Notes: generated from the letters alone by a model not told the origin. Positions 18,025-26,861 are shown, counted from the first letter of the stretch. The stretch: 64,000 bases of DNA from Actinomarinicola tropica (GCF_009650215.1 NZ_CP045851.1:3375001-3439000); one strand, 5' to 3'. Program-made: numbers and translations.

Positions 18025-18025
18025 C

Positions 18026-18060
18026 CGTCGTCGCCGGGCGTCAACGCTCGGTCGACGACG
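18026..18060. terminator. hairpin at the convergent 3' ends of the hydrolase and GGDEF-EAL genes
   Basis: CGTCGTCG (18026-18033) and CGACGACG (18053-18060) form an 8-bp stem with a 19-nt loop just after the hydrolase stop. One arm lies in the C-terminal codons of the convergent gene. Confidence 0.4.
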
Positions 18061-20284
18061 AGGCGGCCTGCACGAACCGCTCCGGCGGGCCGAGGAGGTA
18101 GCCCTGGGCGTGGTCGCAGCCCAGCTCGACCACCGCCCGGAGCTGCGCCTCGGTCTCGATGCCCTCGGCGACGACCCCGATGCCGAGCGAGTGGGCGAGG
18201 GCGACCGAGGCGCCGACGATGGCGCGCTCCTGGCCACTCGGCGAGTCGAGGCCCTGGACGAACGAGCGGTCGATCTTCAAGGTGTCGGCCATCGAGAACC
18301 GGCGCAGGTAGTCGAGCGTGGCGTGACCGGTGCCGAAGTCGTCGATCGCGATGTGCGCGCCCAGCGCCTTCAGCCGCTCGAGGGTCTCCACCGCGAGCTC
18401 CTCGTTGCCGACGAGGGCGCTCTCGGTGACCTCGAAGCAGATGGCGTCGGGCGGGACACCGGTGCGCTCGAGGAGGCCGTGCACGCGGTCGAGCAGGCCG
18501 GGGGCGGACAGCTGCCGGGCCGACAGGTTGATCGCCACCTGGATCCGACCGCCCCGCAGCGGCAGGGGCCAGGCGGCAGCGGAACGGAACGCCTCTTCGA
18601 GGATCCACGCGCCGAGCGGGATGATGAGCCCGGACTCCTCGGCCACCGCGATGAAGTCGGCGGGGTGGACGAGCCCGAGGCCGGGCCGCTCCCACCGGAC
18701 GAGGGCCTCCACACCGACCTGGCGACGGTCGGCCAGGCGGATCACCGGCTGGTAGTGCAGGACGATCTCGCCCCGTTCGTGCGCGCCGTGCAGCGACTGC
18801 TCGATGTCGACCCGGCTGAGCGCCCGACGGTGGTCGGCCTCCTCGTAGAGGACGATGCCGTCCCGACCCCGTTCCTTGGCCCGGATCATGGCGTGCTCGG
18901 CGTTGCGCACGACGTCCTCGGCACGCGCGTCGGCGTCCTCGGTGACCGCGACGCCGATGCTCACCCGCACCCGCATCTCCGCGGCGCCGGCGCGGATCGG
19001 CTCGGCGAACGACTCGACGACGCGCTGGGCCACGGTGAGGATCCCGGCGGCCGAGTCGACGTCGGAGCACACCATGAGGAACTCGTCGCCGTTGAGCCGT
19101 CCGACGGCGTCGCCGGCCCGCAGGGTCTCGTGCAGCCGGTCGGCGACGGCGCAGAGGACGGCGTCACCGGTGGCGTGCCCGAGGGTGTCGTTGACGTGCT
19201 TGAAGCGGTCGATGTCGACGAAGAGCACGCCGACGCGGCTGCCGGTGCGCTGGGCCCGGCCGATCGCCTGCTCGATCCGGTCGACCAGCAGCGCCCGGTT
19301 GGGGAGGCCCGTGAGCTCGTCGTGGACGGCGGCGTGCTCGAGCGCGAGCACGGCGGACTGGCGCTCGACGGCGATCGCCGCGAGGTGGGCGGACTGCTCG
19401 ACCAGGTCGGACTCCGCGTCGGTGGGGACTCGCCGGTCGTTGCGGATGACGAACAGGGCGCCGCACGGGCGCTCGTCGCCGGTGACGCGGAACGGCCGCA
19501 CCCAGAACGACTCGACGCCGGTCGTGCGGCAGGCGGCGCGGATCGCGAACCAGCTCGGCTCCCCGAGGGTGACCGCCGTGGTGCGGTCGGGGAGGCGGGC
19601 GATGGCCTTGCCGACCGGGGACGCAGCGTCGCTGTGGTCGAGCGCCTGGTAGAGCGGCGACGGCACGTTCGACTCGGCGGCGATCCGCCACCGGCCGTCC
19701 GGCTCGAGCAGGAGCACCGCCGATGCAGCGTCGGGGATCCAGCGGCCGAGGCGTTCGACGAGGCGGGCCGCCGTGTCGTCCACCGCCGCACCCCGAGCGA
19801 TCGCTTCGAGGACGCTGCGCTGCTCGGTGAGGGCGGCGTCGATCATCCGTCGTTCGGTGAGGTCGACGGCGGTGACGACGACCGAGCCCGACGTGGGATC
19901 GGCGCTGCGCTCGGTGTCCCACTCGAGGCGGTTCTCGATCATCGCCTCGACCGGGCGCGGCCGTCCGTCGGCGTCGAGGGCCAGCAGCGTGATCGGACCG
20001 TGCGTGCCCCGCGCCAGGAAGACCCGGTCGAGCACCTCGGGCGGCACCTCGGCGTGGTCGGCGACGAAGAGCGTGGCGACCGGCGCGCCGATCAGGCGAT
20101 CCGGTCGGTGGCCGAGGCGGCGTTCGACGGACCCCGAGACGGCACGGATCTCGCCCTTGGCGTCCACCACGGCCACGAGGTCCGAGACGTGGGCGAGCAG
20201 GGACGCGGGCGGGAGCGGATCGACGTCCGCGACGGACGGCGGGAACGGGAGGACGGGCTCGTTGCGGCGAGAGCTACGAGCCAC
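18041..20284 (-). CDS. PAS-GAF-GGDEF-EAL c-di-GMP protein with non-canonical GGDEF site
   Basis: 747 residues from a GTG at 20284 with GGGGGAG at good spacing. Order: PAS (~25-145), GAF (~150-290), GGDEF (~310-465), EAL (~480-740). No transmembrane helix. The EAL domain keeps the expected residues (VEALVRW, EVTESAL, IDDFGTGHA, LKIDRSFV, AEGIETEAQL), so phosphodiesterase activity is likely. The cyclase signature reads NGDEF in RLNGDEFLM instead of GGDEF, with Asn replacing the first Gly, so synthesis is doubtful and the domain may act as a GTP-sensing regulator. Confidence 0.88.
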   Translation of the reverse strand: MARSSRRNEPVLPFPPSVADVDPLPPASLLAHVSDLVAVVDAKGEIRAVSGSVERRLGHRPDRLIGAPVATLFVADHAEVPPEVLDRVFLARGTHGPITLLALDADGRPRPVEAMIENRLEWDTERSADPTSGSVVVTAVDLTERRMIDAALTEQRSVLEAIARGAAVDDTAARLVERLGRWIPDAASAVLLLEPDGRWRIAAESNVPSPLYQALDHSDAASPVGKAIARLPDRTTAVTLGEPSWFAIRAACRTTGVESFWVRPFRVTGDERPCGALFVIRNDRRVPTDAESDLVEQSAHLAAIAVERQSAVLALEHAAVHDELTGLPNRALLVDRIEQAIGRAQRTGSRVGVLFVDIDRFKHVNDTLGHATGDAVLCAVADRLHETLRAGDAVGRLNGDEFLMVCSDVDSAAGILTVAQRVVESFAEPIRAGAAEMRVRVSIGVAVTEDADARAEDVVRNAEHAMIRAKERGRDGIVLYEEADHRRALSRVDIEQSLHGAHERGEIVLHYQPVIRLADRRQVGVEALVRWERPGLGLVHPADFIAVAEESGLIIPLGAWILEEAFRSAAAWPLPLRGGRIQVAINLSARQLSAPGLLDRVHGLLERTGVPPDAICFEVTESALVGNEELAVETLERLKALGAHIAIDDFGTGHATLDYLRRFSMADTLKIDRSFVQGLDSPSGQERAIVGASVALAHSLGIGVVAEGIETEAQLRAVVELGCDHAQGYLLGPPERFVQAASSSTER

Positions 20285-20338
20285 GCGCTCCCCCGTGATG
20301 GCCCGCGCGTCGCTCCAGGGCAGGCGCGGTCATGCCGC

Positions 20339-20344
20339 TAGCGT
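20339..20344 (+). promoter_or_regulatory. -10 hexamer placing the xseA start at +1
   Basis: TAGCGT ends 7 nt before the GTG at 20352, with no ribosome binding site between them. Confidence 0.45.
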
Positions 20345-20351
20345 CGACCCG

Positions 20352-21641
20352 GTGGATGCGCACACCCTCAGTGTCGCCCAGCTGAACGCCCGGATCTCGG
20401 ATGCTCTGAGCGGCGCGTTCCCCGACCAGGTGTGGGTGACCGGCGAGGTCCACGGCTTCCGGGGGTCGGCCAACGGCCACGTGTACTTCCGGCTGGTGGA
20501 GCCCGGCACGCTCGGCCGGCCGTCGGAGGCGAGCCTCAGCGTCGTGCTCTTCCGGGGCAACCGTCGGGTCGTCGACCACGTGCTCGCGCGGGCCGGCGGT
20601 CTGGCCCTGTCGGACGAGCTCGAGGTCCGCATCCGCGGCGAGGTGCTGTTCTACGCACCGCAAGGCCGCGTGCAGCTGCGGATGACGGGGATCGACCCGT
20701 CGCACACGCTCGGGCGCCTGGCCGCGGACCGCGACGCGCTGCTGCGCCGGCTCGCCGCCGACGGGTTGCTCGACCGCAACGGGCGCCTGCGGCTCACCCC
20801 GGTGCCGCTGCGGATCGGCCTGGTGACGAGCGCCGACAGCGCCGCGGCCGCCGACTTCCTCCACGAGCTCGAGCAGAGCGGCGTCGGGTGGTCGGTGACG
20901 CTCCTCGACACGCGGGTCCAGGGCGCCGGCTCGGTCGAGCACCTCGTCGCATCGCTGACGGTGGCCGCCCAGCTCCCGCTCGACGTCGTCGCCGTCGTCC
21001 GCGGCGGGGGCTCCCGGACCGACCTCGTCGCCTTCGACCACGAGGCGGTGGCCCGCGCCATCGCGTCGATGCCCGTGCCCGTCCTCACCGGCATCGGCCA
21101 CGAGATCGACGAGAGCGTCGCCGATCGTGTGGCGCACCGGGCGTTCAAGACGCCGACCGCCTGCGCGGCGTTCCTGTGCGAGGCCGTCGGGCGGTTCCGC
21201 ACCCGCTGCGACGAGCTCGGCCGCCACCTCGCCGTCCGGAGCCGCCACGCGCTCGACCGCCAGGACGCCCACGTCCACGCCCTCGCCACGAGGGTGGCGT
21301 CGGGTGCCCGGACGACCGTCGAGCTAGGGGCGGCGCGCCTCGACGCGCTGGGCCGCGCCGTCGCGACGCTGCCCGAGCGGTCGCTCCTGCACGCCGAGCG
21401 CCACGCCGATGCCCTCGAGCGCGAGGTGCGGGCGCTCGATCCCGCCCGCGTCATCGCCCGCGGGTGGACGATCACGCGCACGGCCGACGGCCAGCTCGTC
21501 CGCCACCTCGCCGACGCACCCATCGGCACCGCCTTGCGCACGACGGTCGCCGACGGCACGGTGTCGTCGACCGTGGAGGCGGGCGACCCCCACCCCGATC
21601 CCGCCGTGGACCCCGGAGGCCCCGACGATGACCGACCCTGA
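20352..21641 (+). CDS. xseA: exodeoxyribonuclease VII large subunit
   Basis: 429 residues from GTG 20352. N-terminal OB-fold (VWVTGEVHGFRGSANGHVYFRLVE), then the catalytic region with IGLVTSADSAAAADFLHEL, VVAVVRGGGSRTDLVAFD and TGIGHEIDESVADRVAHRAFKTP in compact blocks, all hallmarks of XseA. A coiled-coil region and a short acidic tail follow. With XseB it degrades single-stranded DNA to oligonucleotides. Its 3' end overlaps xseB by 14 nt. Confidence 0.96.
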   Translation: MDAHTLSVAQLNARISDALSGAFPDQVWVTGEVHGFRGSANGHVYFRLVEPGTLGRPSEASLSVVLFRGNRRVVDHVLARAGGLALSDELEVRIRGEVLFYAPQGRVQLRMTGIDPSHTLGRLAADRDALLRRLAADGLLDRNGRLRLTPVPLRIGLVTSADSAAAADFLHELEQSGVGWSVTLLDTRVQGAGSVEHLVASLTVAAQLPLDVVAVVRGGGSRTDLVAFDHEAVARAIASMPVPVLTGIGHEIDESVADRVAHRAFKTPTACAAFLCEAVGRFRTRCDELGRHLAVRSRHALDRQDAHVHALATRVASGARTTVELGAARLDALGRAVATLPERSLLHAERHADALEREVRALDPARVIARGWTITRTADGQLVRHLADAPIGTALRTTVADGTVSSTVEAGDPHPDPAVDPGGPDDDRP

Positions 21642-21873
21642 CGAGCCGGGCGACCTCTTCTCCAGCCAGGAGACGCCGTCCTACGCCGCCGCCCTCGCCG
21701 AGCTGGAGGCGATCGTCGCCGAGCTCGACGGTGAGGCGGTCGACGTCGACCACCTGTCGACCCGGGTCCAGCGGGCGTCGGAGCTCCTCGTCGTGCTGCG
21801 ACGCCGCATCGGCACCGCACGCATGGAGGTCGACCGGGTGGTGGCGAGCCTCGAGGCGATCGACGAGGCGTGA
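21628..21873 (+). CDS. xseB: exodeoxyribonuclease VII small subunit
   Basis: 81 residues, usual size. SYAAALAELEAIVAELDG and the helical remainder (LSTRVQRASELLVVLRRRI) match XseB. It starts inside the end of xseA in another frame, indicating translational coupling of the two subunits. Confidence 0.94.
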   Translation: MTDPDEPGDLFSSQETPSYAAALAELEAIVAELDGEAVDVDHLSTRVQRASELLVVLRRRIGTARMEVDRVVASLEAIDEA

Positions 21874-21911
21874 CCGGGTCGATCCCCGGGGGCCACGTCG
21901 TCGGGCACCGG

Positions 21912-21917
21912 TAGGCT
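21912..21917 (+). promoter_or_regulatory. -10 hexamer for the polyprenyl synthase gene
   Basis: TAGGCT ends 7 nt before the ATG at 21925, so a leaderless transcript separate from xseAB is likely. Confidence 0.45.
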
Positions 21918-21924
21918 CCACCGG

Positions 21925-23010
21925 ATGAGAGCCGAGGCCGGTCGTCCCCAGACCTCCGGCGTCGCACCGCCCGACGCCCTGGCCGCGGTCGCCGACCGCG
22001 TCACCTCCCGTCTCGAGGGGATCCTCGACGAGGAGGCCCGCCGCTGGTCGGCGCTCGACGCCGACCTCGCCGCGCCGGTCGGTGCGCTGGCCCGGCTCGT
22101 CCTGTCGGGCGGCAAGCGCCTGCGTGCCGCCTTCTGCCACTGGAGCTTCGTCGGCGCCGGCGGCGACCCCGACGATCCCCGCATCCTCGACGCCGCAGCG
22201 GCGTTCGAGCTGCTCCAGGTCTTCGCCCTGATCCACGACGACGTCATGGACCGGTCCCCCACCCGTCGCGGGACGCCCACGATCCACACCGAGTTCGCCG
22301 AGCGGCACACCGAGGCGGCGTGGCGTGGCGATCCCGACCACTTCGGCGAGGGGGTGGCGATCCTCGTCGGGGACGTCGCCCACGTCTACGCCGACCGGCT
22401 GATGACCGGTGCGCCGGCCGACGCCATGGAGGTGTGGCACGAGCTGCGCATCGAGGTGAACATCGGCCAGTACCTCGACCTGTTCGGCACGGTCCGAGGT
22501 TCCACCGACCTGGCCACGGCTCGGCGCATCTCCCGCTACAAGTCGGGCAAGTACACGATCGAGCGGCCGCTGCACCTCGGCGCCGCCCTCGCCGGCCGCC
22601 TGGACGACGTGCGATCTGCCCTCGACGCCTACGGCGTGCCCCTCGGCGAGGCGTTCCAGCTGCGCGACGACCTGCTCGGCGTGTTCGGCGAGCCGAGCCG
22701 CACCGGCAAGCCCATCGGCGACGACCTGCGAGAGGGCAAGCCGACGCCGCTGCTCGCCATCGCCACCGAGCGGGCCGACGACGCGCAGCGCGCCGTGCTC
22801 GCCCGTGTCGGCGCCGACGACCTCGACATCGACGACATCGCCCGCATCCAGCAGGTGGTGGTCGACACCGGCGCACGCGCCAGCTCCGAGGCGACCATCC
22901 GCGACCTCACCGCCCGAGCGGCGGCGGCACTCGACGGGGCGCCCCTGCGTCCTGACGCCATCGACGCCCTCTGCGAGCTGGCCGACTACGTGGGCGCCCG
23001 CGAGAGCTGA
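21925..23010 (+). CDS. polyprenyl (geranylgeranyl-type) diphosphate synthase
   Basis: 361 residues. Signature motifs: GGKRLRAAF; the first Asp-rich motif in LIHDDVMDRSPTRRG (DDxxD plus RRG); the KSGKYT-type segment; and the second Asp motif in QLRDDLLGVFGEP. This is a trans-isoprenyl diphosphate synthase that condenses IPP with allylic diphosphates. Product length cannot be fixed by eye. The 3' end overlaps the convergent MFS gene by 25 bp. Confidence 0.93.
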   Translation: MRAEAGRPQTSGVAPPDALAAVADRVTSRLEGILDEEARRWSALDADLAAPVGALARLVLSGGKRLRAAFCHWSFVGAGGDPDDPRILDAAAAFELLQVFALIHDDVMDRSPTRRGTPTIHTEFAERHTEAAWRGDPDHFGEGVAILVGDVAHVYADRLMTGAPADAMEVWHELRIEVNIGQYLDLFGTVRGSTDLATARRISRYKSGKYTIERPLHLGAALAGRLDDVRSALDAYGVPLGEAFQLRDDLLGVFGEPSRTGKPIGDDLREGKPTPLLAIATERADDAQRAVLARVGADDLDIDDIARIQQVVVDTGARASSEATIRDLTARAAAALDGAPLRPDAIDALCELADYVGARES

Positions 23011-24251
23011 CGGTCGGCGGCGTCGAGCGCGGCGTCCGTGATGCTCCGGTCAGGGATGAAGAGGGCTGCGGTCAGGACGCCCATCGACGCGAACACGGCG
23101 CGCAGCCCGAAGCTCTGAGCGATCAGCCCTCCGGCGGCGGCTCCGAGCGGCATGGTGCCCCAGGCGAGGAGCCGGTAGACGCTGTTGAGCCGACCCAGGA
23201 GGTGGTCGGGGGTGACGGCTTGGCGGAACGAGACGGTGATGATGTTCCAGACCATGATCATCGCCCCGCCGGCGAACATCGCGGCTCCGATGACCCAGAC
23301 CTGGTCGGTCACCGCGGGAGTCGCCACGAAGGCGACCATGCCGACGACGGTGACGGTCAGGGTGCGGGCTCGCCCGAGCAGGGACGCGAGGCGGTCGGCG
23401 ACGAAGGCCGCCGCGATGCTGCCGGCTGCGGCGGTGAGGACGAGGAGGCCGATCGCGGCCTGGTCCAGCCCGAGCACCGAGTCCTCGCCGACGGCGAAGA
23501 GGACGAGCACGGCGCCGGTCGCGGAGGAGGCGAGGTTGGCCACACCGACCATCAGCGCCATCGTCCGCAGCAACGGCCGGTCGACGAGGAAGCGGAGGCC
23601 CTCCCCGATGTCGGCGCGGAGGCTGGTGCGCGTGCTCGCGCGGACCGGCGTGAACGAACCACGCAGCGCCCACAGGGCGGCGACCGCGACGAGCCACAGG
23701 CCGGTCGTGATCCAGAACGCGGCAGCGACCGCCAGACCGACGAGCACACCGGCGAGCGGCGGTCCGACGAACTGCTGGGCGCCGAGCTCGATCGCGCCGA
23801 GCCGGCCGTTCGCCCGGGCGAGCTGGTCCCGTCGCACCAGGTTGGGGAGGATCGACTGGTTGGCCGTGTCGTAGAAGACCTCTGCGACCCCGGTGCCTGC
23901 GGCCACCAGGTAGAGCGCGGCGATCGAACCGCCGCCGGACTGGAGGACCACCGCGAGGGCGACGACTGAGGCCGTGCGCACAAGGTTGGCGCCGATCATC
24001 GTGTGGCGCCGATCCCAGCGGTCGGTCAGCGCCCCGACGGGGAGCGCGAAGAGCAGCCAGGGCAGGGTGCGCACGAGCTCGAGTCCAGCCACCGCGGTCG
24101 GCGAGCGGGTGAAGGTGATCGCCGCGAGCGGCAGTGCCAGCTTGAACACGCCGTCGGCGAGGTTCGAGGCGCCGGCGGACGCCGCGATGCGCCAGAAGCG
24201 CGACCCCAGGCCTCGGGCTGGCGTCACCCCCTTCGAGCAGTCTTCACTCAT
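22986..24251 (-). CDS. MFS transporter (MFS_3/enterobactin-exporter-like)
   Basis: 421 residues from the ATG at 24251, with about 12 hydrophobic helices. The MFS loop motif is seen in PVGALTDRWDRRHTM between helices 2 and 3, and the protein resembles the MFS_3 drug/siderophore efflux group. It is divergent from an ArsR-type regulator gene, and its start codon lies inside one of two matching operator-like palindromes, so it is probably the regulator's target. A TTG five codons upstream is an alternative start. Substrate unknown. Confidence 0.88.
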   Translation of the reverse strand: MSEDCSKGVTPARGLGSRFWRIAASAGASNLADGVFKLALPLAAITFTRSPTAVAGLELVRTLPWLLFALPVGALTDRWDRRHTMIGANLVRTASVVALAVVLQSGGGSIAALYLVAAGTGVAEVFYDTANQSILPNLVRRDQLARANGRLGAIELGAQQFVGPPLAGVLVGLAVAAAFWITTGLWLVAVAALWALRGSFTPVRASTRTSLRADIGEGLRFLVDRPLLRTMALMVGVANLASSATGAVLVLFAVGEDSVLGLDQAAIGLLVLTAAAGSIAAAFVADRLASLLGRARTLTVTVVGMVAFVATPAVTDQVWVIGAAMFAGGAMIMVWNIITVSFRQAVTPDHLLGRLNSVYRLLAWGTMPLGAAAGGLIAQSFGLRAVFASMGVLTAALFIPDRSITDAALDAADRQLSRAPT

Positions 24252-24267
24252 TGGAGGTTCTTCCAAT
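24250..24267. promoter_or_regulatory. candidate operator 1, ATTGGA-N6-TCCAAT
   Basis: Perfect 6-bp inverted repeat overlapping the start codon of the MFS gene. The half-sites are the same as in the second site 36 bp away, with the same 6-nt spacer. This fits binding by the dimeric ArsR-type protein encoded next door. Confidence 0.6.
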
Positions 24268-24285
24268 CACGTCCTTCATCGTGCC

Positions 24286-24303
24286 ATTGGATGATCGTCC
24301 AAG
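24286..24303. promoter_or_regulatory. candidate operator 2, ATTGGA-N6-TCCAAG
   Basis: Second copy of the inverted repeat with one mismatch in the last base, covering the expected -35 region of the regulator gene (TACCGT -10 at 24323-24328). This position would allow autorepression. Confidence 0.6.
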
Positions 24304-24335
24304 CAACGGCGCGGGACAGGGCTACCGTTCAGGAG

Positions 24336-24875
24336 GTGACCGGCGACAGGACCCCCGCGGCCGCGGCGCAGGCCAAGGCGCTGGCCAGCCCGATCCGCCT
24401 GCGCATCCTCCGCCTCTGCCTGCATGACGCGCTGACCAACCAGCAGCTCGCCGACCGCCTCGGCTGCGACCCGTCCACGGCGCACTACCACGCCCGGATC
24501 CTCCTCGACGCCGGCTTCCTCGAGCGCACCGAGCCCCGCCGCGGCCCGAACGGGGCGCTCGAGAAGCCGCATCGTTCGACCGGTCTGTCGTGGACCCTCG
24601 ACCTCGGCACCGAGGATCCCGAACCGACCCTCGCCATGGTCGACGCGGTGCGCGCCGAGCTCGCCGACTCCGGCCCGGGCTCGGTCGCGTCGTCGTCGCG
24701 GTTCGTGCTGCACCTCGACGACGCGCGCCTGGACGAGCTGCTCCGCCGGATCCAAGAGATCCTCGACGAGTACACGGCGACCGACAACGCACGCCGCGCC
24801 GAGGATCAACCCAGGCTCGGTGGGCTGCTCGTGCTCCACCGACTGACCGACGCCGACCGAGCGGAGCGCACGTGA
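24336..24875 (+). CDS. ArsR-type winged-helix transcriptional regulator
   Basis: About 179 residues. The HTH reads ALASPIRLRILRLCL then LTNQQLADRLGCDPSTAHYH and LLDAGFLERTE, the ArsR/HTH_20 pattern. A C-terminal helical region of ~80 residues has no metal-binding Cys cluster, so metal sensing is not supported. The start is uncertain: GTG 24336 follows TACCGT by 7 nt (leaderless), while ATG 24291 lies in frame but inside operator 2. It is divergent from the MFS pump and overlaps the next gene by GTGA. Confidence 0.8.
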   Translation: MTGDRTPAAAAQAKALASPIRLRILRLCLHDALTNQQLADRLGCDPSTAHYHARILLDAGFLERTEPRRGPNGALEKPHRSTGLSWTLDLGTEDPEPTLAMVDAVRAELADSGPGSVASSSRFVLHLDDARLDELLRRIQEILDEYTATDNARRAEDQPRLGGLLVLHRLTDADRAERT

Positions 24876-25243
24876 CGACCTGTGGCAGCTGCGGCGCGGT
24901 GGTCGACGAGGTGAGCTGCGCCGAGCTCTTCGATCGCCTGCTCGCGCTCGACCACGAGCGGCGGGAGCCGTGGGGCCCGCTCCACGGCGAGGCGGTGGCG
25001 TGCTACTTCGCGCAGCACCCGAACGCACCGAGGGCACCGCGGGACACCGGCCCCCTCCTCGACCGGCTCCGGCGATTCGTCGGTGACGGCGTCGAGGCGG
25101 GCGACGTCCTCCCGGGGGCGACGATCCACGCCGTCGCAGTCGACGGCTCGTTCCCCGCGGCCGGCTACCGCGACCGGCTCGAGCGGTGGGCCCGCTCGAT
25201 CGTCGCCGCAGACGCCGGTGGCGGGCAGGCCACCCCGCGCTGA
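24872..25243 (+). CDS. small Cys/His protein, DUF5946-like
   Basis: 123 residues, starting at a GTG that overlaps the regulator stop (GTGA). The N-terminus has CGSCG, then SCAELFDRLLALDHER and GEAVACYFAQHP, a pattern I associate with DUF5946 proteins that carry Cys and His suited to a metal site. No catalytic assignment is possible. Coupling to the ArsR-type regulator suggests a related role, perhaps sensing or detoxification, but this is only positional. Confidence 0.65.
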   Translation: MTTCGSCGAVVDEVSCAELFDRLLALDHERREPWGPLHGEAVACYFAQHPNAPRAPRDTGPLLDRLRRFVGDGVEAGDVLPGATIHAVAVDGSFPAAGYRDRLERWARSIVAADAGGGQATPR

Positions 25244-25259
25244 GCGCCCGAACCGGACG

Positions 25260-25922
25260 TCAGACGGCGGCGAAGCGGGTGAGCGCCGCGGCCAGCGGCT
25301 CCTCCACCACGCCGTACTGCCGGGCGACCTCGTCGAGCCAGTGGGGGCGCACACGGGCGGCGACCGCGAGGCACGGGTCGAGCCCGCTCAGGTGCACGGC
25401 CTGGCGGACGAAGGTCGACGCGTAGTCGGGGGGCCGCACGTCGGAGCTGAGCTCGGCCAGCGCGTAGGGGTCGGGCGGGCGCGGCGCCGCGGGGTCGATG
25501 CGGTGCAGCACGGCGCTCATCGGACGCGGTCCGCCGCCGGCGAGGCCGGGGCCGTCGTCGAGGATCGCGCCGCGGACCTCCTCCGGACGGGCGCCGGCGA
25601 GCATCAGCCCGACGTAGGCGCCGAGCCCCCGACCGAGCACGGTGACCTCGCCGAGGTGCGCGAGCGCGGTGTCGGCGTCGGCCATCAGGAACTCGGCGGT
25701 GTAGCCGCCGCCGGAGGGCACGGTGGAGGCGCCGTGGCCGGTGAAGTCGAGGGCGTGCACGGGACCCGGCCACGCATCGGCCACCTGCGGAGGGACCGCC
25801 GTCGGCGACGCCTCGCCGAGGCCGTGGAGCAGCAGCAGGGCACGTCCGTCGCCCCCTCGCAGCTGGTGGAGCGCCAGCTCGACCTTGCCGTGCCGGAGGG
25901 TCGTCGTGGTGGCGGTCGTCAT
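25260..25922 (-). CDS. alpha/beta-hydrolase fold protein lacking the nucleophile serine
   Basis: 220 residues. The fold is evident from LLLLHGLGEASPTAV (oxyanion HG loop) and LDFTGHGAS. The nucleophile elbow, normally GxSxG, reads GRGLG in VTVLGRGLGAYVGL: the DNA at 25633-25647 gives Gly where Ser should be. The final His region is not clear. It overlaps the upstream true hydrolase by ATGA. It may be a non-catalytic partner, or use another chemistry. Confidence 0.75.
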   Translation of the reverse strand: MTTATTTTLRHGKVELALHQLRGGDGRALLLLHGLGEASPTAVPPQVADAWPGPVHALDFTGHGASTVPSGGGYTAEFLMADADTALAHLGEVTVLGRGLGAYVGLMLAGARPEEVRGAILDDGPGLAGGGPRPMSAVLHRIDPAAPRPPDPYALAELSSDVRPPDYASTFVRQAVHLSGLDPCLAVAARVRPHWLDEVARQYGVVEEPLAAALTRFAAV

Positions 25923-26833
25923 CCGAGGAACTCCAGGACGAGGTCGGCGATCGCCTGCGGGCGTTCGACGTGGACGAAGTGGCCGGTGTCGGCGAGCTCG
26001 AGGACCCGGGCGCCCGGCGGCAGGTGCGGTTCGACGTCGGCGAACGACGTGCCCCAACCCATCGGTTCCTCGATGGTCGAGAGCACGCCGAGGAGGGGCA
26101 CGGCCAGGCCCGGCAGGCGCTCGAGGTTCCAGTCCGGTCGGAACGGGCCGAACCCGCCGAAGCGGAGCTGCGGGTCGATCGGCCAACGGTGGCCGTCCTC
26201 GGAGGCGACGGTGCCGATCGCCGCGAGGTAGCGCAGCCACTCCGGCGTGAGCCGCGGGTTCATCGAGCCACGGCGCTCGGCCAGCTCCTCGACCGTGCCC
26301 GGCTTGCGGCGCAGCTCGTGGGTGCGGCGGTGGTGGCCGAGCCAGGACGCGAGCTCGTCGGCGAGCATCCGGGTGCGCTCGTGGTCGGCGACGTCGGGCG
26401 CCTTGCGGCCCGACGGGAGGCCGTCGAGGTTGACCATGCGGGTGATGCGCCAGGGCGCGACCTCGGCCATCTGCAGCAGGATGCCGCCGCCCTTCGAGTG
26501 GCCGACGACGGGGAGCGGGTCGAGGCTCGTCGAGTCCATGACGGCGACGGCGTCGCGGATGTCGGCGTCCCAGCTGTAGAGGGCGGCGTGGTCGGAGAAG
26601 CCGTGACCCCGCTGGTCCCAGGACACGACCCGCCAGCCGCCGGCGGCCAGGAGCGGGGCGAACACGTCGAAGGTGCGGGCGAAGTCGAAGCCGCCGTGGG
26701 CGAGCATCAGCGGCGGGGCGGACTCGTCGCCCCACTCGTACACCTCGATGCCCACACCGGCGCTGTCGACCTGCCGCACGCGGTCGGGCGCCTGCGCGCC
26801 CGGGAACGTCGCGGTCGAGGGGTCATCGGTCAT
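25919..26833 (-). CDS. alpha/beta hydrolase
   Basis: 304 residues. Order: LMLAHGGFDFARTF (oxyanion loop), SWDQRGHGFS, nucleophile elbow PVVGHSKGGGILLQ, and catalytic His in ADTGHFVHVERPQAI near the C-terminus. The triad is intact. Substrate unknown; possibilities include epoxide, ester or ring-cleavage hydrolases. It is first in a two-gene unit with the degenerate hydrolase. The minus-strand hexamer TAGTGT lies 8 nt before the ATG. The region between it and the divergent fur gene is only 66 bp. Confidence 0.88.
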   Translation of the reverse strand: MTDDPSTATFPGAQAPDRVRQVDSAGVGIEVYEWGDESAPPLMLAHGGFDFARTFDVFAPLLAAGGWRVVSWDQRGHGFSDHAALYSWDADIRDAVAVMDSTSLDPLPVVGHSKGGGILLQMAEVAPWRITRMVNLDGLPSGRKAPDVADHERTRMLADELASWLGHHRRTHELRRKPGTVEELAERRGSMNPRLTPEWLRYLAAIGTVASEDGHRWPIDPQLRFGGFGPFRPDWNLERLPGLAVPLLGVLSTIEEPMGWGTSFADVEPHLPPGARVLELADTGHFVHVERPQAIADLVLEFLG

Positions 26834-26861
26834 GGACGGGCACACTAGGCACGCGCACCGG

